From: Eopsaltria australis
Lineage: Eukaryota > Chordata > Aves > Passeriformes > Petroicidae
Reading direction: 5' to 3'
DNA length: 64,000 bases
NCBI GenBank assembly: GCA_034509425.1
Contig: JAVTVJ010001218.1
Coordinates: 310,001-374,000 of the forward strand
Shown: piece after piece, positions 54,583-64,000 of the stretch
How the letters are laid out: every line of letters starts with the position of its first letter
Position numbering within the stretch: the first letter of the stretch is position 1
The notes under the pieces: generated by a model
Database searches by the model: none
What the model was told of the DNA's origin: nothing
Seen by the model: the letters and a program-made list of their open reading frames with translations, nothing else
Translations under genes and position numbers: made by a program

Positions 54583-57139
54583 ATGGGCAGAAAACAGCTA
54601 AACCCAAAACTCATGCTCAGCACAAACCCCCCAGAACACGTTGGTGCTCTGAAGTCTCAAGGGTTTGATATAAATTATGCATTTATGGATGTGTGTAGGG
54701 ATCACTCTCTATATGCTTTTATTTTCTCCTCAATCCTGGTTTTCAGGCCCGGGAATATTAAGTTTGTGCCTGGATGAGCAATTGCTCCTTATACTGATGG
54801 GGCTCTCACGTTTCAATCTCTATTTCTCACTTGGGTTATAGACACTTCCCAGCATTGGCTGCCTCAAAACCTATAAATTAAAACTTCCACGTTCCCTCTC
54901 CTCACTCTCAGTTCAGCAGAGGACAGAATATCCACCCGGGCATGTTTTTCCTTGCCTCCACCTCGGGTGAGAGCCGTGCTATCAGCCTGGTTCCTCACGC
55001 TGTTTGGACGGGAGCATCAAAGGCAAGGGAAAGCATTTTTCATCAAAGCTGCCGGATTTCTCGGCCAATTTTAAGCGGAAGGGGCTCAGCTGGGGCATCT
55101 TGTTCCAGCCCCGCTCCTTTGCCCTGGGGAATTTCAAAGGAGCCTTCAGCTCTGATCTGCACATTGAGCATCCCCTGCCCTTTGGAGCAGCTCCTTCTGC
55201 CGAGCTCAGCAACAGGACGGAGCTCAGTCCGCAGGGAGCAGAGCGCTGGGGGAAAAGGGGGAGGTAGGAAAGGCTTAAAAAAAATTCCTGGGAGCAAGGA
55301 TTGGATCCGAGCTGGTGCTGCACACATGGGACTGCAAAATAATTAGGAAGGAGGATTGCATTTCTATGTTTTTTGTCATTAGGATGTTTTTCCCCCAGGG
55401 CAGCATTACACCTGCCTCATGCTGGGAGGTTTCTTTTCTTTTCTTTTTTTTTTTTTGTGTGCTGATATTGGGATTTACCTCTCTTTTCTCCTCCTGAAAT
55501 TCAGCTTTCCCCACACCATTCCTGCAGGATGTAGGAATGATTTTTCCGTGAGGTGGGAGAGAAACTGAGGCAAAGAGGGTGAGCCAAGAATGGTGCAGCA
55601 GGGAGGGAGCACTTTTTGGCTGTGTTGTAACCTCTACTGCTACCCATGGCTGAGCAACTTGGGGTTCAGGGATACTTTTCTTCCCAAACTTGCCAGAAAT
55701 TGCTACTCCAAAGGTGGCAAAGTTCCCATCTCCTGGACTTTTGGGAAATCTACTGAATTTGAGCCACTTTTTAGCCAAGGTCAAAGTCTTTGCAGCCAAA
55801 CCAGCTGGAATCCTGGCCTGGTTCCTCACCCATCCCTGGCATGGGGAAGCCATGGTTGAGGCTGGCCAGGTATAAAAAGGCTCTCTGGTGTCACCAGCCT
55901 TGCAAGGTCTGGCTTTTCCCAGTCCCTCTGCCAAGTTTGAGGAGTTTTGTGCTGCGAGCCTCACGCCGGGTGCTGTCTCTGTGGCTCCAGGCCTCCCCCA
56001 GGATATGACAAGCCAGAACACATTGCAGAAGGAGTTCAAAATTATCTATCGCCAACATCCACTTAATCCATCGTCAGGAGAAGTAAAAAGCTCTCCAGGC
56101 CTGCAGGAGCTCGGAACAAGCCGCCGTTTCTTATGCTGAGCCTGTGTTCCCACTTGTCAGTTTGATTTCTCAATGCTTTGCAATCTCTGGTACTCTCGGG
56201 CAGGAGATGGCGTCACGTCCATCACCCGTTATCGCTCGGGCCCCGTGTCTCCCTTTCTTCTTTCTCAGCCTCTTTGCAATCTTGAACCACTAAAGAAAAA
56301 AAAAGGAAAGAAAAGAAAAAGGAAAAAAAAGAAAAAGGAAAAGAGGCAGAAGCAGAAGCGGCTTTTCAGTTCCTTATCTGCTGCAGCCTGGATTACATCC
56401 AGGCCTCTTGCTATGATCCTTCAAGTTCCTGCTAAACATGTCCTGCATCTCCTGATAACATTAAATCTGCATCTCGGGTGGGTTTATCGGCACTTCTGGG
56501 GACAGGAGGGGCGGGGGTGTGGGGAAGGAGCAGCATTGGCACAGGCTGTGGTGTTTGAGGAGAGGGCAGAGCAGCACGGACTCCTCCTGCTCTGCTTTGA
56601 TCCAGTTTAGTCTGGTCTGGGTGAGCAAAAAGCAGGACCAGCCAAGGGCACCTGCAGGATGGGTTGAGTTTCCCAGAAGGTGATGAATTTGCAGGGTCAG
56701 GGAGGTCATCAGGCTGCGCAAGGCTGTGACAGTGCAGGTCACAGTTTGTCAGGATAAAGAATTTGATTTTATATCCCATTGCTTGGGATGAGTTTAAGAA
56801 TCCAGTATCCCATTGTAGCACTGCAGCCGCTGGGGAGTGAAAATTGTTGGTGCAAAGAAATCAACCTCCAAATTCATGCAGGAAGTTAATGAAGAGAAAG
56901 GGAGTCTTATTTTGGGCTCATTACAGTCAGCAGTGATGTCCAATTAAGAGAAATCCACAGCGTATCCCCAGCAGTGATTTAAAAATAGCAGCTGTAGGCT
57001 CCGAGTCATCCCGGGCTCCAAAGGAAGGGAAGTGGGGGTTTAACTCTTTTCCTGCATTCTCTGCTTCAAGAGAGCAAGGCTGGACTAGAAATCCATGAGT
57101 TCTGACCAAGAGCTTCCCCAGGCTGGCTTGTCAAACCCT
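54583..57139. other. Unassigned interval with purine- and T-rich tracts
   Basis: No gene was recognised. A T-rich tract lies at 55433-55458 and a long A/G tract at 56292-56350 ('aaagaaaaaaaaaggaaagaaaag' pattern). The 55275-56039 minus-strand open frame (254 codons) shows no domain and runs through the T-rich tract as a lysine run. Confidence 0.4.
56292..56350. repeat. Polypurine (A/G) tract
   Basis: About 60 bases with almost only A and G on the plus strand, in irregular AAAAGG and AAAAG units. Low-complexity DNA; the KKKKEKRQKQKR reading is an artefact. Confidence 0.9.
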
Positions 57140-57658
57140 GACTTGTTGGTCACTGCTCTGCTGGTCATTGGTGCTTTTAGATATTGGAGCTGTTGGCCAT
57201 GGGGGCTGTGGACCTTGGGGTCTGCTGGCTGTTGGTCACTGGGGCTGTTGGCCATTGGATCTACTGGCCATTGGGTCTGTTGGCCGTTGGTGCTTCTGGT
57301 CACTGGGGCTGCTGGCCATCAGTGCTTTCGGCCATCAGGGCTGTTGATCATTGAGTCTGTTGGCCATGGGGACTGTTGGCTATGGGGACTGTTAGTCATT
57401 TGGACTATTGGCCATTTGGGCTGTTGTCCATTGAGTGTGTTGGCCATCAGGGCTATTGGCCATTGGAGCTATTGGCCATGGGGGCTGTTGCCCATTTGGA
57501 CTGTTGGCCATCAGGGCTATTGGCCATTTTGACTGTTGGCCATTGGGGCTGTTGTCAATCTTATCTGTTGACCATCAGCGCCACTGGTCATCATGTCTGT
57601 TGACCATTGGGGCTGTTGGCTGTTTAGGCTGTTGGCCACTGGCTCTGTTGACCACTGG
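57140..57658. repeat. 16-bp minisatellite, 32 units in strict register
   Basis: Consensus unit 'ggctgttggccattgg'. Six units run from 57140 to 57235, then a 7-bp fragment (57236-57242), then 26 units from 57243 to 57658 with no insertion or deletion. Units vary a great deal by substitution (catcag, catttg, catggg, cactgg endings). By my count there are eleven ATTGG pentamers, which are CCAAT boxes on the minus strand, and many TTGGC half-sites of the NFI type. Because 16 is not a multiple of three, all three plus frames read long WPLGLLAI-like text with few stops. I do not think it is coding. Confidence 0.95.
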
Positions 57659-59689
57659 CCCTGTAGGAACAGATCTAACCTGGTCTCTACCGGACCAGCA
57701 GAACTGCTGCTTAAACTCCTCAGGGTTCAGAGTCCTCTATGAAGAAAGGCTGAGTTTCCTCTGTTTTATTTCCTGGAATCCCCATGGAGCTACGGGGGAA
57801 TGAAGGTGCCCGGGCCTGGACAGGGATGATTTCTGTGGCACATCTGAACCGAGTGTTCCCGAGACTTATGGCTTGTTTTGGTGCCAGCCCCAGCGCAGCG
57901 GGTGCAGTGCTGATGTTATTGATACAGGCAGTAATTACATTTTCACACGGGCATTTTTTCTGTCTCTACACCGTGTTTATTACAGACTTTCAATTATTCA
58001 TTTTTTTCCCCTCTCTTGTTATCCCTCCCTCTTCTTCTTTGCTGATTTTTTCTGGCCTCCTTGTCTTATTTTTCATCTGCTCTTTGGCTTTTTCTTCACC
58101 TCTAAGTCCTGTGTTTCCAGACCGTCTCTCTGACCTGGACAAGGACCCTGAAGACCAGACCTTGTCCCCATCCCTGGACTATTTTGGGATATCTCCTCAG
58201 TGTTCAATTTTCTCGCCACCCTTTGCCCCAGCTGATTTTTCCGCACCGCCGAGCTCCTTCCACAAAGCTCCCTGGTGCCTTTTCTGTTACAGAATGAGAA
58301 ATAAAAATGTGGTGCCTTTGTTGCTGCTCATCTATCTGCCGTGCCCAGGTGAATAATGCAGGGAAACATGTATGTATTTATACAGCAAATGGGAAAATAC
58401 ATTTCTTAAAATGAATGAGGTTGTTTTCAGCCTTGATGCACCCAATAAAATAACCCGGTATCAAGAGGGAGGTTTATTTTGAAGTCTGGACGTGTCATAA
58501 TATCAGCTCCCAAGCAGGACTTCAAATTATATAAATCAGAGAGAGGAGGAGAGGGGAAAGGCCGGGAGAGCAGTGAGCACAGGGGGAATGTGGCCATAAA
58601 AAGCTGGAAGCAGGTGTGGGATGCACAAACACAAGGACACGTCAGTGGGACGAGCTGGATGGAGACTGGAGCTGAGCTTTGACACCAGCTTTTGTGTCTC
58701 CTCTTTCTTTTAGTTTGTGTATTTTCCTCTCTGTGCCTGGCTTGGGAGGAAACCCCCCAGGAAAAATTGTGGAGGTGGGGGAAACCACAATGCTGAGCTG
58801 CCTGGAGAGGGGGCACTAACCACAAGCTTGTCCCCAAGTCTCTAGGAGCAAAACCCCTTCTAGATCAGCTTCAAATCCACCTTTAAAATTCCATGGATTC
58901 CCATAATTCCACCCAAAACCACACCAAGAGCCTTGTGCTGGCCACAAACTGCTGCCAAATGAGTCAAGATGTTGCAATAAGTTTATGAGCAAACAGAAAG
59001 TTGTTGTTTTTGTAGGAAAATAACATTTTCTCTGTGGAAACTATGGATTTTTAATACTTCTCCCCCCCAATAAAAGAGAGCTGCCAAGCTTCCTTGTGTT
59101 GGTGTGCAGATTTCTGCTTTCCTGGTGGAAATTTGGGGGTGTGTCTGGCATGCCACATGCTCTTCCCAGCTGAAAACTCCTTCGCTGTGCCAAAGCAAAG
59201 TGGGGGAGATGTGGAAAAAAAAAAAACAACCCAGCCTGTAACAAGCCGTAGGCTTTATGTCACAGCTTTGCCTGGCACGGAGGGAAAAAAAATTCCCATG
59301 CTGTCTTCCTGCAACCTGGAGAGAGCTTTCCCTGCTCCAAGTGCAAGGCAGAAGTGTAAAGCATGTTGTGATCTCCATTTAGGATCACTGCTGTTATTTA
59401 TCCGTGAGGTGTCATCCAGGCAAGGAGCAGGAGAGGAGCCTGAGGGGGAAAAAGCTGCTGATCTTCAGAAGTCATGAGGCTGAAGAGCTCCCCCCCAGCT
59501 CTGCCTCACAGTCCTGATGTCTCTGTGGGGGATTTAATGGCTTTGGGGGATGTTTAGCAACTGGGGTTTTTTTTTTGGGGGGGGAGGGGGTGGGTGAAGA
59601 AGCTGTAGAATTCAGTATTTGTGCTAAAAGTCTTCAGCAAAAAGGGCTGGATCCATCTCCCAAGCTGGGATTTAAAAGCAGTGTGGATA
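57659..59689. other. Unassigned interval, pyrimidine-rich in part
   Basis: No gene was recognised. The part at 57950-58130 is strongly pyrimidine-rich on the plus strand, which produces the hydrophobic reading of the 57784-58356 open frame. A G run/T run pair (59563-59597) is low complexity. Confidence 0.4.
59563..59597. repeat. T-run and G-run tract
   Basis: Ten T residues are followed by eight G residues and further GGGGG and GGG runs. The G part satisfies a simple quadruplex pattern. Length may be unreliable in the sequence. Confidence 0.85.
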
Positions 59690-59830
59690 TGGCTTTTAGG
59701 AACGTGGTTTAGTGGTGGCCTTGGAAGTGCTGGGAGAATGGTTGGACTTGATCTTAAGGGTCTTTTCCAACCTAGATAATCACTGACATGTATAATATAT
59801 AATATATCATAAAGAATATGATTCTGTGGT
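59690..59830 (+). mobile_element. CR1-type 3' tail of a third subfamily
   Basis: 'ttagtggtggccttggaagtgctgggagaatggttggacttgatcttaagggtcttttccaacctagataatcactgacatg' followed by 'gattctgtggtctcatgg'. The 'ggttggactygatgatcttaaaggtcttttccaacct' block is a familiar avian CR1 terminus distinct from the 'ggtcccttccaaccc' type. An AT-rich insertion (tataatatataatatatca, 59790-59809) interrupts the end. Confidence 0.8.
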
Positions 59831-62800
59831 CTCATGGTTGAACCCTGCTCTAGGAGGGAGAGGAGGGAGCTGTGCAGCCTGAGCACACTTTCCCCACTTT
59901 TTTGCCCTTTATTTTTAAAGAGCTTCTGATGTTTTGGGAACACATCTCCCTGTGCAAAAACACCTGTTCCCCGTATTGTTTTTCTCCCAAATTTTTCTTC
60001 TTCGGGGAGACACTGCTAAAGCTGCTCAGGAGGAGCTTCCTGAAGCCCAAACCTGGGATCATGGCTGCAGAAATCCCACAGGAGAAGCAGCCAAGTCAGG
60101 GTCACCCCCCCTGGTTTTTCTACTCCCCTCTGGTTTTGGCTTTGTCACCGGAGCTGTGTTTGCTGCTCACAGCAGATCCGTCTTGCAGGGGATGTCTCAC
60201 TTGCCGGGAAAGCTTCATTCCCAATAATTTTCAGACATTGCTGCCCTCATGATTTATCCCCCTTCGGTTTAGATCTCATTTTTCCCAATTTTACCTTTGT
60301 CTCCAGGAAAGCTCGTCTATTGCAGTGCCATTTCCTCTCTCTCTCTCTGGCTCACACGCTCCCTGTAGCCCAAACTTGTCTTCTTTTCATATTTATTTCA
60401 GTATTTGTCTTCTCCTCCCCGTGCCAGCTGCACTCTCAAGATTTATCTCCTCTCTTTCCCTGATCTGTCTCGGAGTCCAGTGATTTTGTTTTTCTTTCTT
60501 CAGCCGTTTCCTTGGGCAAGGTTTAACCGTGGTGTTTGCTGAGGGCTGAGGGATGTGGAAAGGGAGAGGAAAGGAGGGTGGGAAGGGGGTGGGAGTCTTG
60601 CCCCTATTTTGACACTGGTCTCCAGGGATCAGCAGTTGGCTGGACACGATATTTTCCAGTATTTAATGCATATATTCATGGCTCCCCTTGGTGACATACA
60701 GACATTACATCCCAAAAAAGGAGAATTTTGGATTATTTTGAAACCTCTTGAGCATCGTGTGCTTCTCACTGTGCTGGCTCTTGGTGCAGCACAGGCTCCT
60801 CAGCCTCTGCAAAGGTTGGTGGAGAAATATCTCCTGGCCTCAGTTTCCACTTCTGTAGGGAAAAATAATGCTGTTCATGCCCACATTTCACAGGGAACCG
60901 AAACCTTTTCTGGCAGAGGATTAAATTTAACAGTGGAAAATCAAGAACTTTTTCTAGGAAAAACCTGAACAACAAACCAAACTATTTATTCATAAGGAAA
61001 CCTTAACAGAATTCTATTTTCATTTTTTAAAAAACATTTGGGTATTTTTCTTGTTTGGGATACTGTTGAGAAAAAAAATCAAGCAAGTTGTTTCAAAAAG
61101 TTCTGGCTGTAAAGTGAATTTTCCTCCTCGCTGTGTGGTCCTGGGTAGACCAAACCTTCCAGCTTTGGGTTGGGATCCAGAGTTTCAATCATTGGCACTG
61201 AAGGAGGATGAAACCCCAGAGGGAAAATGTGTGTGGGAAAAGCTCCTTGGGGTCACCTGATTCCAGCATTCTGGGTTAATTTATTAATTGGGGAATCTGG
61301 GGAGCAGCATCCACGGCACTGCTGTTGCTTCCCTCTGCTGCCCAACCAGTCACACCAAGTCCATCTCTTCCCCTGGTCATTGCCTGGTCACTGTGACATG
61401 AGGTGTGGTGTAATTCCCAAAAAAGTGTTTTTTCCCCCTCCCTGGCAAGGGCTGGGAATGAAAACAAAATCCTCCCTGCACTTCTCATGTGCCCTGGGGA
61501 GGGCAATCCTTCATCCCCTTGTTTCCTGTCAGCATCTCCTGACAGGAGCTGCAATGGGAATGCAATTCCCAACCCCCTCTCTAGGTACATCTGGATGGAC
61601 TCCTCAACCCCTTGGCACAAAATGCATCCTTCCCCCTGCCCTCTGGCATTTTCCAGATGTTCCTAAATATCCCTTGCACATGGTGGAAGTGCTTCATTCA
61701 CTGGGATGAACCTGCTCTGGGGCAGAGGCAATGGGGGGCTTGTGAATTAAGGCATCTTCCTTTTCCTCCATGGAAGCTCTTCCCAGCCTGGAATTTCAGA
61801 ACCCCCACACCTGGGAAGACCCCAGTTCTTCCCTTACAGCCCTCCCCGGCAATTCCAGCTCCCTGTTAATGTCTCCCAACCCTTGAGGGGCTTTTTTCAA
61901 GGCTTCCCTTTTATTTTGATCCTTAAGCTTTGTGCCTTCATTAGTTTAAAACTCAGCTTCTCCCTATTTCCATAGATACTGAGATTGGGCATGACCAACC
62001 GTGTTAATTTTTCCATACTTTCACCTTCAGGGAAGAAGGAAATCTTTTCCTGAAACACTGATGTTTTTATCCATTGGCTTGGGATATCCAGCATCTTTCC
62101 AGCCTGGCTGGAGCAGCTGTTTCTCCTTCCATTGAGCTGCTGACTAAACAGAACCCCCAGCAAAGCCTTTGGTTTGGATTCACCCCAGGAATATCTTCCA
62201 GGGATGGGATGATTCAAACTTTAAATTAAAATTAACAACTCAGAGCCTTCCATCGCTTCCCTCTGGCCTGGCAACCTCGTGGCACATCCCTTTTTGGGGG
62301 AGAAGGGAACTGAAATAACAAGGTATCAGATGCCTGCTTTATCAAAAACTTGGAAGCAGCTGACGTGCAGATGTTGTACTCCCAATTTTTTGCTACAACA
62401 AAGCTGTGGGAGAGATGAAATGGAAATTTGGGGAAAGAGAAGGGGATATTTATGGGCATGCTGCTGCCTGTGCTGTGGGGGTGTCTCCCCTTCCTGACTA
62501 TCAGAGAGAAGGGGAAGGTGGAGGTAGGGAGAGTTTCAACTTTACAGAGAGCAGGAGTAGGTCTGGAAGGGAAAATATGGGGGAAAAAAAAGTGGATTTC
62601 TCCATGTCTTAAGAATTTACTGAGCATCATGAGACTACAGGAAGAGGCTTCTTCCAAAGGCTGGAAATTGGAGATTTCATAGCTGCCTTTCCAGGCTCCA
62701 AGGACAATTTTTGCCTCATCCATGACAGCTTTTGCTGGATTTTGAGGGGTTTGAAGGGCCAGGCATGTCCAGCCCCACAGGCTGATGTTCTGTCCCTCGA

Positions 62801-64000
62801 GCACGTTCCCGCAGTGGAGCAGTGGAGCCACTGGTGCCAGCACCGTCTGCCTGAGGAGCAGTTGAGGAGTCAGGGACTATTATTCTGTCTGTCCTCTCTC
62901 AGAGCCATTTCGTTCCAAGCAGCAGCTCAGTTCCAGCTCCTAAAAGCAGCTTTCATCACATCAGTCACTCGTGCAACCAATGGGGCTTGCACAGGGGGGC
63001 TTCTTCAATGGGGGAGATGCAGAGGCCTTGTGCCAACCTTGGGGTGCTCCTCTGAACCTCTGAGCCGGCTTTGGTTCATCGATCCCAGTCCATGATTTTT
63101 GGGAATTAACACAACAAAAGGGTTCAGCCCCTTGTGAAGCCCAAAGCACCTCCAAGCATCCTCCCTGAGCATCCTTTACCTCCCTCTCTCCTGCAGCAGA
63201 GCAGGATTCCTCTTCCACACCTTCCCTCTGGCTCACACGTGTAGGTGAGGAGGAGATCTCATCCCTCTTCCCTGGTGTGTTCTCCGGGAGCAGACCCAGC
63301 TCCGACGTGGGATTTATTGGGCAGGGAGCATATGCCCGCGTTCCCACCGCAGATGATCCACGAGATGTTTGTGTGGATCTAATTGTCACATATGTTTGTT
63401 GTGAATCCGTAATGAGGGGCCGGAGCAGATGGCAAAGGCTGGCTGCCAGTCACGCTTCCCAGCACTGCACTTCTCTCAGGAGCACACAACAGGATTGCTT
63501 GAGGGGATTGGTACAGGAAAGGACCCCACATGTCAGGTTTTTGGGTTGGGAAGCCAATTTATCCCTTGTGCAAAAGCCCCTCACCCATCACATCCATCAC
63601 ATTAAAAACAACCCCAAATCTGACACGTAAAGCTGATCGTTTCCCGACCTGACTCCAATGTGAAACCTTATTTTCAACACATCCCATATCCAAATCACCC
63701 CACCAAAACAGCATGTGGGAGATTCATACTGGGGGGAAAGTGGGGAAAATCTTCTCCCAAAGGACACGGCTCCATCCTCGCTGCCTCCCTGAGCTAAATT
63801 TGAATTTCCCAGCTACCTGAACCTTCTGGGAGCCTCACGCTGGTGCTGTGCTATAAATACGGCTGAGAAGACACTTCTATTATAAGTCACCAATTTCTGA
63901 GGCTTGGAAACAGAATTGGGCAAATTAGAGAAGAAAAAAATGAAATAAAATAAAAGGAGAGCAGAGAAGGAGGAGGAGAGACCTCAGAGGGTTGCACAGA
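59831..64000. other. Unassigned interval to the window end
   Basis: No gene or transposon was recognised. A CT-repeat of about 14 bases lies near 60335-60348. The 62232-62843 minus-strand open frame (203 codons) has no recognisable domain. Near the end, 'gctataaatacggctgagaagacacttctattataagtc' (63850-63888) contains a TATA-like sequence in otherwise single-copy DNA. I cannot support a promoter there. Confidence 0.4.

Noticed and set aside
55275..56039. 254-codon minus-strand open frame
   Set aside because: Includes a lysine run from a T-rich tract and no domain; no supporting exon structure.
57784..58356. 190-codon hydrophobic open frame resembling a membrane protein
   Set aside because: The hydrophobic reading comes from pyrimidine-rich DNA (T-rich codons give Phe/Leu/Ser). 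No defined helices with flanking charges.
62232..62843. 203-codon minus-strand open frame
   Set aside because: No recognised motif or exon signals. Length is within chance for a window of this size.
63850..63888. TATA-box promoter
   Set aside because: A TATA-like sequence is present, but no exon, CpG island or start context follows, and such sequences are common in AT-rich DNA.

Overview
This is a stretch of vertebrate nuclear DNA, almost certainly from a bird and most likely a songbird. The main evidence is repeated CR1 LINE 3' ends whose terminal sequence, read in sense, is the avian 'AAGGTCCCTTCCAACCCAAA' type. Two related retroviral LTRs with the same internal landmarks point the same way. 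There are no long open reading frames with a recognisable protein, no operon structure and no bacterial or phage gene. Richness in CR1 and minisatellites and a fairly high GC content would suit a small gene-dense chromosome, but that is inference.

The only gene part I can support is one short first coding exon on the minus strand (17735-17795). It lies inside a strong CpG island (about 17140-18240). It encodes a signal peptide of about 20 residues and ends at a GT splice donor in phase 1. On this reading 1-17733 is the start of a very large first intron and 18240-64000 is upstream intergenic DNA. The protein is not identified. A phase-1 leader exon is typical of immunoglobulin-superfamily and other secreted or membrane proteins, and there is a faint resemblance to the KIRREL3 leader.

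Repeats by region: CR1 at 971-1625 and 2850-2999; a 28-bp array at 8445; CR1 at 10812; the CpG island and exon at 17-18 kb; CR1 at 22440; an LTR and a perfect 39-bp minisatellite at 28.0-28.9 kb; CR1 at 29825 and 32357; a CpG-rich patch near 34.9 kb; a second LTR at 36.2 kb; a perfect AGAGG tract at 38.4 kb; an ATCC tract at 40.6 kb; CR1 at 41.3, 43.8, 50.2, 50.6 and 53.3 kb; an old CR1/L3-type reverse-transcriptase relic at 53.7-54.3 kb; a 16-bp minisatellite of 32 units at 57.1-57.7 kb; and a last CR1 tail at 59.7 kb. Several AT-rich, ATTA-dense, repeat-free stretches (6.48-6.78, 37.98-38.28 and 48.23-48.55 kb) look like conserved regulatory DNA, which only alignment can prove.

The most interesting points are the leader exon; two CR1 copies in opposite orientation that share about 200 bp of non-CR1 sequence past their 3' ends; and the 16-bp array, which keeps strict period through heavy substitution. 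I found no new enzymatic or defence system.
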